From Geobacter sp. (lineage in GTDB: Bacteria; Desulfobacterota; Desulfuromonadia; Geobacterales; Geobacteraceae), in assembly GCA_003499925.1 (NCBI GenBank), contig DNRQ01000091.1, positions 659 to 46,434 on the forward strand: a DNA stretch of 45,776 nucleotides. Reading direction: 5' to 3'. The position numbers were made by a program, and so were the translations under genes. Below the pieces are notes generated by a model. It was not told the DNA's origin. It searched no databases and saw only the letters and a program-made list of their open reading frames with translations. This document shows, piece by piece, positions 32,646-41,839 of this stretch. How positions within the stretch are numbered: the first letter of the stretch is position 1; every line of letters starts with the position of its first letter.

Positions 32646-34008
32646 CAGGAGCAGGAGCACTGGCAGGTGCTGCATCGGCTATACTGGCAGCGTCAGTTGG
32701 CTCCTCAGCCTTCGGCTCTATCGGCAGTCCGTGCCGTTCCATGACAGTTTGCTTCTCCGTGGAAAGTGAATCAAGCCTCTCCAGCAGTTTGTTATGATGC
32801 AATTCAAAGCGAAATTCCTCGTGCAGCTTCAGTGCGTTGATTTTGTACCCTTCGTGATGTTCCAAAATCTTCCGTATAGCCGGCAGGATATCCGAAGCGC
32901 CTTCTACACAGACGCCGGCCCGGGTTCCGGCAATGAGTTCCTGAAATCCCGGCAAATCCCTGATTATGATGGGAACTCCTACCTTTAAATGATGAAACAT
33001 TTTTCCAATGGACAGATCACTGTAGTACAGGTTGTCTTTGACACCTCTATCTATGGGTCCCTGAAGAATTATCCCGATGTCGCAAGATGAATAAAGAGTG
33101 TCCAGTTGATCAAAGGCGACTGGTTCCTCACTCAGAAAAACCTTCCGGTTCAAGTATTCATCGGGAATGGAAAAACCGCACAACGGGTAGGGGCGCTTGT
33201 GGGTATGGATGATCAGGATGTAATTTTCCGGCCACTCCGCAATCGAGCTAAAAATATCCTCCATGTGGTACCACGGCCCGAACAACCCTCCGGCGTGCAA
33301 TACGAGAACCTTATCTTTCGGGATATTGAATATGTCGTTGAAAAAATGGTTCCTGGCTATTTTGCCGGGTCCGACTTGCGAGTTAGGGATGGATATCATC
33401 GTGGCTGGGTCGAGGTGGTTCTCTTCACGTAATATCTGGCACCTTATTTCACCGAAATCGACGGTACAAAGCGCATCCCGGTTACACCTTCTCTCGGCCT
33501 TTTTAAGCAATCTGGCTCCGAAGTGGTCCAAATTCTTTTCAATGTAGAGCTCCAGCGACCAGTAAACCAGAGTCCCTCTTTTTTTGGTCGCCAGGTAATG
33601 AGCTGCGACCAACGATCCGGGGTCGCCTCCAATGAAGACTTCGTTTTCTCCACTTGCGTTCTTTAAAAGACAAGCGGCGATGTAATAGTAATTGCGCAGC
33701 AGAAAATCGATCCCATCCCCAATACTGCTAAGACGCCTTAACCCAACGTGTCTAAGAGACCTGAAAAAGGTCTTTATTATGAACAGAGCATACTTGGCTA
33801 TGATCGGGTAATGGATTTCGACCAAGGTATAGGCATCTTCCAAGGCTGTGGGATGCGTCCCTATTCTTTCATCTGCGAATTGGTAAACCCTTACCGTGTA
33901 GCCTGCCTCGTGGAGAAGCCGGATGGAATTTCGCCACGGCGTCAGCGAAAATATGGAAGTGTAATTCACAAAAAAGTTGATGACTCCCTTGCATTTTCGA
34001 TTATCCAT
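32605..34008 (-). CDS. GT-B-type glycosyltransferase
   Basis: Protein of 467 residues with two Rossmann-like halves. The first includes SLTPWRNSIRLLHEAGYTVRV and ENEVFIGGDPGSLVAAHYLA; the second includes KVLVLHAGGLFGPWYHME, YSSCDIGIILQGP and a G-x-P-I-I-I-RDLPGF block, where the nucleotide sugar would bind. It matches GT4-like proteins only loosely. A low-complexity Ala/Pro/Asp-rich tail (residues about 440-460) looks like an accretion; it overlaps the methyltransferase remnant, so the original C-terminus may have been altered. ATG at 34008 follows AGGATGAGG. Confidence 0.8.
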   Translation of the reverse strand: MDNRKCKGVINFFVNYTSIFSLTPWRNSIRLLHEAGYTVRVYQFADERIGTHPTALEDAYTLVEIHYPIIAKYALFIIKTFFRSLRHVGLRRLSSIGDGIDFLLRNYYYIAACLLKNASGENEVFIGGDPGSLVAAHYLATKKRGTLVYWSLELYIEKNLDHFGARLLKKAERRCNRDALCTVDFGEIRCQILREENHLDPATMISIPNSQVGPGKIARNHFFNDIFNIPKDKVLVLHAGGLFGPWYHMEDIFSSIAEWPENYILIIHTHKRPYPLCGFSIPDEYLNRKVFLSEEPVAFDQLDTLYSSCDIGIILQGPIDRGVKDNLYYSDLSIGKMFHHLKVGVPIIIRDLPGFQELIAGTRAGVCVEGASDILPAIRKILEHHEGYKINALKLHEEFRFELHHNKLLERLDSLSTEKQTVMERHGLPIEPKAEEPTDAASIADAAPASAPAPDDGAGQGRRGVLE

Positions 34009-34055
34009 TTCCTCATCCTTGTTCCTGTGGCTCTTTGGGAGGGCACTCGGATTAA

Positions 34056-35672
34056 CTATGGCTGCAAACTCGGCGGAGGCGGAATGTGTTGGTACGCTCC
34101 GATATCATAGGCCCCTCCCATTGGCCTGGTAATGGGAACCGCCAATCCCGCTCCGTTAATACTACTGTCGTACGGACTGGCAAGGGAAGTGCCGCCGCCG
34201 ACGGCATCTCCAGTGGTGATGGCAAAGTAATCCGAGTTGGGTTGGAGGTCACGGCCATAAGTGCCCCTGAACCCGGTGGGGAGAATGCCGCCGACAAATT
34301 TCGGGTCTGTGTTCCTGGCAGTCGGTTCCCAGATCAGGACACCGGCCCTGTTGTAGCTGGTTCCACTATTGACATGCTCATCCAAGGCGCTGGAGGAGCG
34401 ATAGATCAAATTGTTTGAGTGCTTAAGCAAGTTAAAGGGATCTCGGATAGGCGTATAGCTGCCGCTGTAGACAATGTTGTTTCTGAAGTTTATTGTCGGA
34501 GTACCAGCTAAGCGCTCGAACAGTGAGATCGATACGTTCCGTTTGTCTGATGCAGTACTTGCAGTGGAATAAATCGTATTGTTATAAAAGTTGAATACGC
34601 TGGAGTTATAATTGTTCCTGCCTGCGATATCTATCTCAGAAGAGTAATTACCGGACCAATATTTGCCATTGTTGTAAAGTATATTTCCATAAAAACTTGC
34701 GTCGCCTGAGATACCTGAAGATGGATTTATTACGATACCTGCAAATGTGCTGTTACGTATGATGTTATATCTAATGGTTGCGTTGTTTGGTGAGCCCGTA
34801 TATGTCGTTGATGTACCGAGATTAAGGCCACGAAAACAGTCGTAGATGGAATTAAACTCAATAGTGACGTTGTCCGAATCATTCACGAAATAGATCCCAT
34901 CCCCCCAAGCGTTGCCGCCCCAGTGAGCCGTATCGTGTATTACGCAGTTTCTTATCAGCAGGCCATTCACCCTGTTATAAGGGTAGAGCCATGTCGGGTA
35001 GACGGCTATGCCTTCGTGACCGGTGTTATACACAGTTGTATTAATCACTTTCACGTTGCTCACGACCATGGGTGCATCCACAGTGACGGACATGGCGGAG
35101 CCAACATGTATGCCATAGTAATATTTGGTAGGGCTACTTTCGGGACCTCCGTTGTCATGAACCACACAGTTGTCAATGGTGATGTTAGATACACTGGATG
35201 GAGCGTGCATGCCTGCGTAGATACCGCCGGTGACCTGAGCGTTGCCGTCGACTTCAAACCCGGTAAAGAGGACGTTGCTTGCGAATAGATTGACCACGGC
35301 ATCAACAGGACCGCTCAGGTATCCCCCGGTGGCCCTTAATTTAGCCCTTGTGCCACTGCCGTAACTTGCACCGTCGTAGACCACACCGGCCGTCGCCGAT
35401 AGCACCGGCAAGTACGAACTTGACCAGGTGTCCTGTGAACGGAACAGCACCGTATCGCCGCTTTTGGAGGCGGCCTTGACCTTTGCTATCGTTGCCCACG
35501 CAGTCGAATCGGTAAGGCCATCATAACTGTCATTGCCGCCATTTTTGACATAGTACGTGGTTGCCCACCCGGGCAAGGCGGATAGGAGAACCAGTAACAA
35601 AGAGCAGGTGAATGTGCGATAAACGGTCGACATCACCGTGTGATGCTGTGGGAAAGTCTTGAAGTGGTTCAT
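34056..35672 (-). CDS. Secreted right-handed beta-helix protein
   Basis: Protein of about 538 residues with a signal peptide (FTCSLLLVLLSALPGWA) and the motif YYVKNGGNDSYDGLTDSTAW, a common entry into pectate-lyase-like beta-helices. Repeated short strands follow, such as NITIDNCVVHDNGG, GLLIRNCVIHDTA, VTIEFNSIYDCFRG and ATIRYNIIRNSTFAG. Such proteins bind or cut polysaccharides (lyases, hydrolases, epimerases), but no catalytic residues can be assigned. ATG at 35672 has a G-rich ribosome site; an internal ATG at 35633 is possible. Its place between glycosyltransferases and polymerase genes suggests it handles the locus's own glycan. Confidence 0.82.
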   Translation of the reverse strand: MNHFKTFPQHHTVMSTVYRTFTCSLLLVLLSALPGWATTYYVKNGGNDSYDGLTDSTAWATIAKVKAASKSGDTVLFRSQDTWSSSYLPVLSATAGVVYDGASYGSGTRAKLRATGGYLSGPVDAVVNLFASNVLFTGFEVDGNAQVTGGIYAGMHAPSSVSNITIDNCVVHDNGGPESSPTKYYYGIHVGSAMSVTVDAPMVVSNVKVINTTVYNTGHEGIAVYPTWLYPYNRVNGLLIRNCVIHDTAHWGGNAWGDGIYFVNDSDNVTIEFNSIYDCFRGLNLGTSTTYTGSPNNATIRYNIIRNSTFAGIVINPSSGISGDASFYGNILYNNGKYWSGNYSSEIDIAGRNNYNSSVFNFYNNTIYSTASTASDKRNVSISLFERLAGTPTINFRNNIVYSGSYTPIRDPFNLLKHSNNLIYRSSSALDEHVNSGTSYNRAGVLIWEPTARNTDPKFVGGILPTGFRGTYGRDLQPNSDYFAITTGDAVGGGTSLASPYDSSINGAGLAVPITRPMGGAYDIGAYQHIPPPPSLQP

Positions 35673-35697
35673 ATTCCCCCCTATTGGCCGTTCCACG

Positions 35698-36645
35698 TTA
35701 TTGTTCCGAAAAATCTAAAAACCAAAAAATCTTCCGCCCTAACCGATACGCCATGTTTTCAGGCCTCACCCTGCATTTTCTGCAGAGCATTAGATAACGC
35801 AGCCTAAGCGGATATCCGCTTGGCGCGTCTACATTGCTTTGGTAACGGTCAAAATATTCCTTCAGGCCTAATTCCAGACACATTTCCAGGAGTTTTAGAT
35901 TGAGGTTGAGCCATGCCTTTTCACCGCACAAACTCTTGGTGTCGTTTTCGTATTTGGTTATGATGTAGTGCCATCCCTCGACTTTCTTAGCCCTGTTGCC
36001 TGAAATCGAATCACCGCTTCCGATGTGATAAATCATCAACGGCTCTTTCTGATGACGAACTCTGCAGTACTTCGCAAGCCGTATCGAGGTGTCCCATTCC
36101 TGGAACGACGGCACTTGTTCATCAAGGTATCCGATCTTCTCCAAGGCCTTTTTTGAGGCTAGCATGGTAGGAAAGAGCGGGGCTGGCGCCCGAAGCAGTG
36201 TGGAGTACTGATTTTCACCTTCGACAACAGGTAATGTTATGACACGTTTGTCACCTCGTGCCTTATCCAGGCAATACGCGTTGCTGTACAAGAAATTCCA
36301 GGGATCATAATCCGCATTAGCCAGAACACGGGCCTGCTTTTCCAGCTTATCGGGCAACCATTCATCATCGGAATCGTGAAAAGCTATCCAATCCGATTTC
36401 GCTTCACGAATACCCCTGTTACGCGCCCCTTGCGCACCTGATTTTTTCTCAAGTACAATGCAGCGAACCCGCCCATCGGGGTGACCGTTGACGAAAGACA
36501 CCGTGCCGTCCGAGGAGCAATCATCCACGACAATTACTTCCAGATTCTGATAGGTCTGGGATAAAACGGAGTCTAGGCAATACGAGATAGTGTCTTGGCG
36601 ATTAAAAGCGGGAATAACCACTGAAATAAGCGGACCATAGTTCAT
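35698..36645 (-). CDS. Glycosyltransferase family 2 protein
   Basis: GT-A fold enzyme of 315 residues: LISVVIPAFNRQDTISYCLDS start, the VIVVDDCSSDGT loop that binds the nucleotide, ARNRGIREAKSDWIAF and the metal-binding DSDD (residues 91-94). It would transfer a sugar in the cytoplasm to the lipid-linked intermediate. The ATG at 36645 is preceded by AGAGGT. It lies 16 bp downstream of the Wzy-like gene and 25 bp upstream of the beta-helix gene. Confidence 0.94.
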   Translation of the reverse strand: MNYGPLISVVIPAFNRQDTISYCLDSVLSQTYQNLEVIVVDDCSSDGTVSFVNGHPDGRVRCIVLEKKSGAQGARNRGIREAKSDWIAFHDSDDEWLPDKLEKQARVLANADYDPWNFLYSNAYCLDKARGDKRVITLPVVEGENQYSTLLRAPAPLFPTMLASKKALEKIGYLDEQVPSFQEWDTSIRLAKYCRVRHQKEPLMIYHIGSGDSISGNRAKKVEGWHYIITKYENDTKSLCGEKAWLNLNLKLLEMCLELGLKEYFDRYQSNVDAPSGYPLRLRYLMLCRKCRVRPENMAYRLGRKIFWFLDFSEQ

Positions 36646-36661
36646 GGATTACCTCTATCAT

Positions 36662-38134
36662 TTAGGCGATAACGGCTATCGATTCTCCATGGGATGCCAT
36701 TCTTTCTACCTTTGCAGCTTCACCGTCTGCTTCCAATGACACAGGCTGCCGATGGGCGGCTTGACTGCAAAAGTAGCTATACCAGACGATTGACCAAATA
36801 ACGTTAAAATACCATCGATTATTCGTCAGATGGTCCGTCATTGAATTGAGTGCAAGCGCAACAACAACTCCGAGACCTGCAAGGTGTATAGCAAAGGCAG
36901 AGTGATCTTCTATCTTTCGGTTTCGCACTTGAATAAAATAAAGCAGCAACACGGTGACGAGATAGAGATACGCCAAGCCCCCCAAGAAGCCATAACTCAC
37001 GGTATACAACAAATAATCGTTATGGGGATTGGTTTTCACTTTGTCGCCGACCGTAAAAGTCAGCCCTACCCCCTCAGGGTTTTCCAAGATGTAACCCATT
37101 GCCCGGGTCCAGAGTACTACTCTGTCCTGGTCCCTGTTAGTCACACGCACCTGGTAGCGTTTTTCCAGATACTTTTTCCCGCTGGAAGGGAACAGACTGT
37201 AGATCAGCAAGATGCTGCAGCCAAGAACCGCCATTGACGCGAGGCACCTGGCCGGATTAAGCACCCGGAACTGGGCGTAGAAGATGGCGGCCAAACCGAC
37301 AAGGCATGCAGAACCGCTCCCGAAACTGCCGGTGGAAAGAAGCAGTATTATGTTCGACACTGAACACGCTGCCGCTACCAGCCTGTATTGGAGCCTCACC
37401 CGCGAGACTGCTATCGCAGTTGAAGCACAGATCAGGGCTGCCAGTATGAAGCCGACTTCTGTCCTATGGAAATTGACTACCACCCTGCCAAGTAGGTAAT
37501 CGAGGTAACCCTCGGCAAGACTCCCAACGTGCAGCGAGTTTTCGTACACGTTCGTTTCTATTCCCACCAATTTTGTTGTAAGCAGTATCGCTGTCGATGG
37601 AAGGATGAGGCAAAATAACAGACCCCGCAGGTTCGCTTCATGATCTCTACTTTCCCTCATTCGGAAATATATCAATGGTAAAAATATGAAGAGCGAGACG
37701 AGGAAATTGTAGACGAATGCACCTTGCCGCAATATGCTTCCTATAACCGATTCGGACAACCAATTGAAGGAACTGGTAAGGACGCCCATCAACGCCATGG
37801 CAGCAGGCACATAGGTCCATTTGGGAAGCTTGAAGAGAAAATTGGCATTGAAAACGGCTAGAGCAAAAGCAAATAGCAGATTGCAGGCGACCTGTTGCCT
37901 GAACAGAGGTATAGGAGTTGCCGCAACTATAGAGACCAGACAGATCCAAGGACGCGGCGCGCTCCTCCAAAAATAGGTGATAGCAAAGGAAGAAACGATA
38001 AAGAGAAGGTACAGGGCATGCGCACGACCGACAACGATGGTCAACGCGACCATTCCCATCCCCAGAAGAAAGGCAACAACCGACGACCTACTCTTCACCT
38101 CCCTGAAATCCGCTGTGTAAACAGGAGATGGCAT
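36662..38134 (-). CDS. Wzy/O-antigen ligase-like membrane protein
   Basis: Protein of 490 residues with about ten or more hydrophobic helices and a longer loop before NPHNDYLLYTVSYGFLGGLAYLYL, the H-(N/D)-x-Y pattern of O-antigen ligase/polymerase (Wzy, WaaL, RfaL) proteins. It most likely polymerises repeat units in the periplasm, given the flippase next door. A ligase role is possible, but no lipid A genes are present. The ribosome site of the ATG at 38134 is weak. Confidence 0.85.
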   Translation of the reverse strand: MPSPVYTADFREVKSRSSVVAFLLGMGMVALTIVVGRAHALYLLFIVSSFAITYFWRSAPRPWICLVSIVAATPIPLFRQQVACNLLFAFALAVFNANFLFKLPKWTYVPAAMALMGVLTSSFNWLSESVIGSILRQGAFVYNFLVSLFIFLPLIYFRMRESRDHEANLRGLLFCLILPSTAILLTTKLVGIETNVYENSLHVGSLAEGYLDYLLGRVVVNFHRTEVGFILAALICASTAIAVSRVRLQYRLVAAACSVSNIILLLSTGSFGSGSACLVGLAAIFYAQFRVLNPARCLASMAVLGCSILLIYSLFPSSGKKYLEKRYQVRVTNRDQDRVVLWTRAMGYILENPEGVGLTFTVGDKVKTNPHNDYLLYTVSYGFLGGLAYLYLVTVLLLYFIQVRNRKIEDHSAFAIHLAGLGVVVALALNSMTDHLTNNRWYFNVIWSIVWYSYFCSQAAHRQPVSLEADGEAAKVERMASHGESIAVIA

Positions 38135-38197
38135 AGTTGCACAATGCCTTATATTTTGGGATAGCAGTCACAAAGCAATAAATGGAAGCAACAAGGT

Positions 38198-39700
38198 TCA
38201 CTTGAATACGACACGCCTTGTCAGTCGTGACACCTCAGCGACAAACGGTCTATCCAATACCAATAACATAGCTGAGTAGACGGTCATTCCGGATAGTACA
38301 TAGAGAGCCAGCAACCAGACGTGCGGCATCCCGATCATAAAGTAGCCGACGGACCACTTGATGGATTGCAGATAGACCCCCATGGTCATTGCCGCCAGGA
38401 AAGCAGTTTTACCATCCTTCCATAAGTAATCGTAGGAAACCCCGAGGATCCGCCTGCACAAATATATTTGAATAGGAATAGAAGTAAGGGCAAGAGTCAG
38501 TCTTACGTAAAGGAACGTGGTCATACCCGACTGCGCTGCAATGTAGTAAGCGGGCAGAAAATACATCACCTGCACGAAGGTCGTCTTAGTCGCCAGATCA
38601 GGACGACCTACGGCTCTAAATGTTTCACAATTGATCCCGACCGACCATAGCAAGCCCTCTTTCAGTCCCAGAATGCTGATGACAAAACCAAGCCCCGCCC
38701 ACTTGCTGCCGAATACTACGTCGACCATTTCGTCTCCCAGCAATAAAAAACCTACCCCCACGGGAAGTGCCAGAGTCACGATAATGCCAACTATTTTATG
38801 AAAGCTGCGAGTGAGGGCGGGAAGGTCATGCTGGAGGCGCGAGAAGCTCGGGAAAAGAATGTGCAAAACTGGACTGAGCAGCACACCGAAAATAGTGCTG
38901 ATTACGTTCATCCCGGTCCTATAGACACCGAGGTCGTAAACACCCAAGTACCGGCCGATTATCATTCCATCGCTCCAGACAAGAAGCCAGTCGCCGAGCG
39001 TTTCGGCAAGGACCCAGAAACCGAATCCGAGGATACCTCTTGCAACGATGACGTCATAGTGAAGTCTTGGGCGCCATGGACTCATGAACCACAAGAGAAG
39101 CAGATTCAGAAACTGTCCGACCAGAGAACCTGCGACCAAAGCCCAGACACCGTAGCCGTACAGTGCCATTGGGATAGAGAGTAATCCTGGGGTAAGTGAC
39201 GTGAGCAGCTTTATCCAGAACAACCCGTGAAAGGAAAAGCCCCTTACGAACAATGCCTGCTGAACGGAACAGAAAGAGCCGATGATTATTTGCAACCCAA
39301 GGACTCTAAGAACCGGACCTGAGGCGGTGCTGTTAAAAAACCGGGCGATTATCGGTGCTGAGAGGAAAAGACCGAGATAGACGAAAATGCCTAAGAGGAC
39401 GTTGGTCCAAAAAACGACGTTAGCCGCTTCATCGACGTCAGCCTTAGTCTGAATCAGGGCTTTGCTTAAACCGGCATCCCAAAGCACCTGCGAGAAGCTG
39501 ATGGCGATAGATGCAATAGCGACGACGCCAAAAACATCCGGAGAGAGCATGCGCGCCAATATGACAAGAACCAAAGGCTGAAAAGTCTTTGACACGATCT
39601 CTATGAGGGCAGACCATTTAGCGGAACTAAACGCTTTATGAATGATGGTTTCCGGGGATTCTTTAGCTGCATGTGCGTCTTCAGGGTTTTCAATTGACAT
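38198..39700 (-). CDS. Wzx-type polysaccharide flippase (MOP superfamily)
   Basis: Membrane protein of about 500 residues with some fourteen hydrophobic segments, starting IIHKAFSSAKWSALIEIVSKTFQPLVLVILARMLSP (split in two helices), the pattern of PST-type exporters. It moves lipid-linked repeat units across the inner membrane and is the partner of the Wzy-like protein 63 bp downstream. Two ATGs, at 39700 and 39721, are possible; neither has a strong ribosome site, and I prefer the shorter one. The 80-bp gap to the GNAT gene upstream contains nothing obvious. Confidence 0.9.
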   Translation of the reverse strand: MSIENPEDAHAAKESPETIIHKAFSSAKWSALIEIVSKTFQPLVLVILARMLSPDVFGVVAIASIAISFSQVLWDAGLSKALIQTKADVDEAANVVFWTNVLLGIFVYLGLFLSAPIIARFFNSTASGPVLRVLGLQIIIGSFCSVQQALFVRGFSFHGLFWIKLLTSLTPGLLSIPMALYGYGVWALVAGSLVGQFLNLLLLWFMSPWRPRLHYDVIVARGILGFGFWVLAETLGDWLLVWSDGMIIGRYLGVYDLGVYRTGMNVISTIFGVLLSPVLHILFPSFSRLQHDLPALTRSFHKIVGIIVTLALPVGVGFLLLGDEMVDVVFGSKWAGLGFVISILGLKEGLLWSVGINCETFRAVGRPDLATKTTFVQVMYFLPAYYIAAQSGMTTFLYVRLTLALTSIPIQIYLCRRILGVSYDYLWKDGKTAFLAAMTMGVYLQSIKWSVGYFMIGMPHVWLLALYVLSGMTVYSAMLLVLDRPFVAEVSRLTRRVVFK

Positions 39701-39780
39701 CCCGACACGCTCGCTTTGCATATGCAGGTTGCGGCAGTGCTACAGAATTTACTCTGAGGAACTTGGATCTACATTACCCT

Positions 39781-40893
39781 TTACTGCGAAACGTTACGCG
39801 AATTTTTAATGTTACGATAGGCAGGCTTGACCAACTCCTCCAGAAAATACCGCATTGGGCGCAGCCCGTTCCATTTGCTCAAGGAATACAGTTTCGCATC
39901 AGTTGGGGCCCAACTGTACTTATACGATTCGTCACCATAGAGGAAATCAAAATACCTGGTTCCGTTTCTTATGCATTCCTCGATCAGGTAGGCCACATGC
40001 ACCTTTCCCGGGGAATATTTACTCCAGGAGACATCATAACCAGGTTTGTACCAGTGGAATCTGCTATTGTGCAAGAACCCGTAATGCCAGTGAATAGAAG
40101 CAGCACCGCATTTTAAGGCAGAAAAATGGATCATTCCTGTATCTGACATGTCATCAATGAGATGGCTAAGCAGGCTTTGAGCTTGATCGATCTCAGATAT
40201 CGGAGATCCTTTTTGCAGCCATTGGCATTCATATGCTTTGAAGAATCTGGAGAGCTCATCCTTTGCCGCCTCCTTCTCGTCACTGCGAAAAATGCGCATG
40301 GTAACAGCGCCCACTTCTTCCAGTTTTCTGATTTGTCTTCTTACATCGCCGCGGTGGCTTGCTTTGCACCTGGATAGCACCTCATCCAGAGTCCCATACC
40401 CTTTCAGATCTATGTAAGGTGAAACTGTAGACTGCTCGCAGTGACCCAGTTCTGCAGCCGTAGCGTCTCTGAGTCTGGGAATGACGAACTGGTCGCATTC
40501 GGGGATTTTGGAGCGTATGAAAGGAAGCAGCTCTTTCCAGAAAATTTTCTTCTCGTCCGACGATATGCCTTGCCCGGACACCAGGGGGTCCTGAAAGTCA
40601 ACATTGTAGGGCCCGCCGATACCTGAGAGGACCTTGAATTGGTAGAAGTAACGCGACACTTTATAGAGTTCCAGCGGAAGTATAACAGTCCGATTGTTGA
40701 CGCTGCCCTTGATCAGTATCGGTACAGTACCCCGCAGGCGACTCAAGGTCCTGAACCAGTTCAGAACGAAGTGAGGGTGGTTATAAACTGTCGCATCGTC
40801 CGATTGATCGAATGCGCACTCCCACTCGGAGAGGGACATTCTCTGCTCGATTTCAGTTATTCCTTTGTAGACCTCTAAGCAAGCTCCTTTCAT
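39781..40893 (-). CDS. FemAB/GNAT-like acyltransferase (BioF2-type)
   Basis: Protein of 370 residues resembling the FemAB-related acetyltransferases found in exosortase and capsule loci. It has N- and C-terminal GNAT-like halves, with VTMRIFRSDEKEAAKDELSRFF and SALKCGAASIHWHYGFLHNSRFHWYKPGYDVSWSKYSPG (interrupted by variable residues) as typical strands, and YFDFLYGDESYKYSW near the end. It probably transfers an acyl or aminoacyl group to a sugar amine. The ATG at 40893 overlaps the TGA of the 30-codon remnant upstream (ATGA). Confidence 0.82.
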   Translation of the reverse strand: MKGACLEVYKGITEIEQRMSLSEWECAFDQSDDATVYNHPHFVLNWFRTLSRLRGTVPILIKGSVNNRTVILPLELYKVSRYFYQFKVLSGIGGPYNVDFQDPLVSGQGISSDEKKIFWKELLPFIRSKIPECDQFVIPRLRDATAAELGHCEQSTVSPYIDLKGYGTLDEVLSRCKASHRGDVRRQIRKLEEVGAVTMRIFRSDEKEAAKDELSRFFKAYECQWLQKGSPISEIDQAQSLLSHLIDDMSDTGMIHFSALKCGAASIHWHYGFLHNSRFHWYKPGYDVSWSKYSPGKVHVAYLIEECIRNGTRYFDFLYGDESYKYSWAPTDAKLYSLSKWNGLRPMRYFLEELVKPAYRNIKNSRNVSQ

Positions 40894-40982
40894 AGCAGTA
40901 GTTGAATGTCTTCGTACAGACGGCGTCCCAAGACATATATGTGGCCAGAAGTATCGTTGCCGGCAACCAAAAGTGGTTTCAT
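40890..40982 (-). pseudogene. 30-codon remnant, possibly a glycosyltransferase N-terminus
   Basis: A short frame starting at ATG 40982, MKPLLVAGNDTSGHIYVLGRR, and ending LYEDIQLLL before a TGA that overlaps the next gene's ATG. The first strand and GNDTSGH loop look like the beginning of a GT-B glycosyltransferase. It lies between the deacetylase and the GNAT gene. It could be a gene stub left by deletion or a small coupling peptide; the evidence is thin. Confidence 0.4.
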
Positions 40983-40993
40983 CTCTTTCACGT

Positions 40994-41788
40994 TCACTTG
41001 CAACCGTGACTGTTCATTGCTAGGTACCAATAGGAAAGGACTGGGTTGGTGCATATCTGCATCCTTTTTTTGAACCATGAGACATCATCCCGGATCAAGA
41101 TTCTTTTGATCGCCGTGCAGTCGGACCCGGCCTTAGCCACGCCACGATTTATGGTGAAAAGCGCCTTATAGCCAGTTTCCTTGGCAATAGATACGGTCCT
41201 TTCGCTGTACAATCCGTAAGGCCAGCAAAGGTAAGGACAGGGCCTGGCCAACCGTCCTTCGATGACCTTTTTTGACTCTCCCAGCTCTTCTAGCAGCTGG
41301 GTATCGGAGAGCTCGTCACAGGACAAGTGGCTCTTTGTGTGTGAATAGAAGTCGATCAGACAACTATCAGCCATGTTCCGGACATGCTCCCAGGGCAGTA
41401 CTACCCGATGCTCCTGCCCTGTTTGTACCAAAGTCTTGGACTGCTCGTGAGAGGGTATGGAACTGGGAATCCCCTCCCATTTGGCAGAAGACTTTATGGT
41501 CCAGTCAGTGATGAGGAAAACAGTGGCATGCAGGTGGTATCTATTCAATATAGGGAATGCATAGATAAAATTGTCGATCCAGCCATCATCGAAGGTGATG
41601 ACAACCGCCTTTTGCTTTACATGTAGAGTCCCATTTATGAAAGCGAACAACTGATCAAGCGATAAGGCCCGGTAACCAGCCTTAGCAAGATATGCCATCT
41701 GGCCTTCGAAGACCTCAGGCGTCACCGTCAGCATGTCCCCTTTACGGGGATTGATATGGTGATACATGAGCACTGGGACAGGGTTCAT
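40994..41788 (-). CDS. Polysaccharide deacetylase (NodB/CE4 family)
   Basis: Protein of 264 residues. NodB motifs: VVITFDDGW (Asp67, Asp68), SHTKSHLS with metal-binding His150 and His154, and PCPYLCWPYGLYS near the third motif. It removes N-acetyl groups from GlcNAc-type sugars. No signal peptide is evident: the protein starts MNPVPVLMYHHINP, so it may act in the cytoplasm or reach its substrate by another route. It is followed by the GNAT-like gene, so a deacetylate-and-reacylate sequence is possible. ATG at 41788. Confidence 0.92.
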   Translation of the reverse strand: MNPVPVLMYHHINPRKGDMLTVTPEVFEGQMAYLAKAGYRALSLDQLFAFINGTLHVKQKAVVITFDDGWIDNFIYAFPILNRYHLHATVFLITDWTIKSSAKWEGIPSSIPSHEQSKTLVQTGQEHRVVLPWEHVRNMADSCLIDFYSHTKSHLSCDELSDTQLLEELGESKKVIEGRLARPCPYLCWPYGLYSERTVSIAKETGYKALFTINRGVAKAGSDCTAIKRILIRDDVSWFKKRMQICTNPVLSYWYLAMNSHGCK

Positions 41789-41839
41789 ATCGTTCCGTTT
41801 TTTGCTGCGTTACCTGGCAGCGGCGCAGGGACTTAGGGC

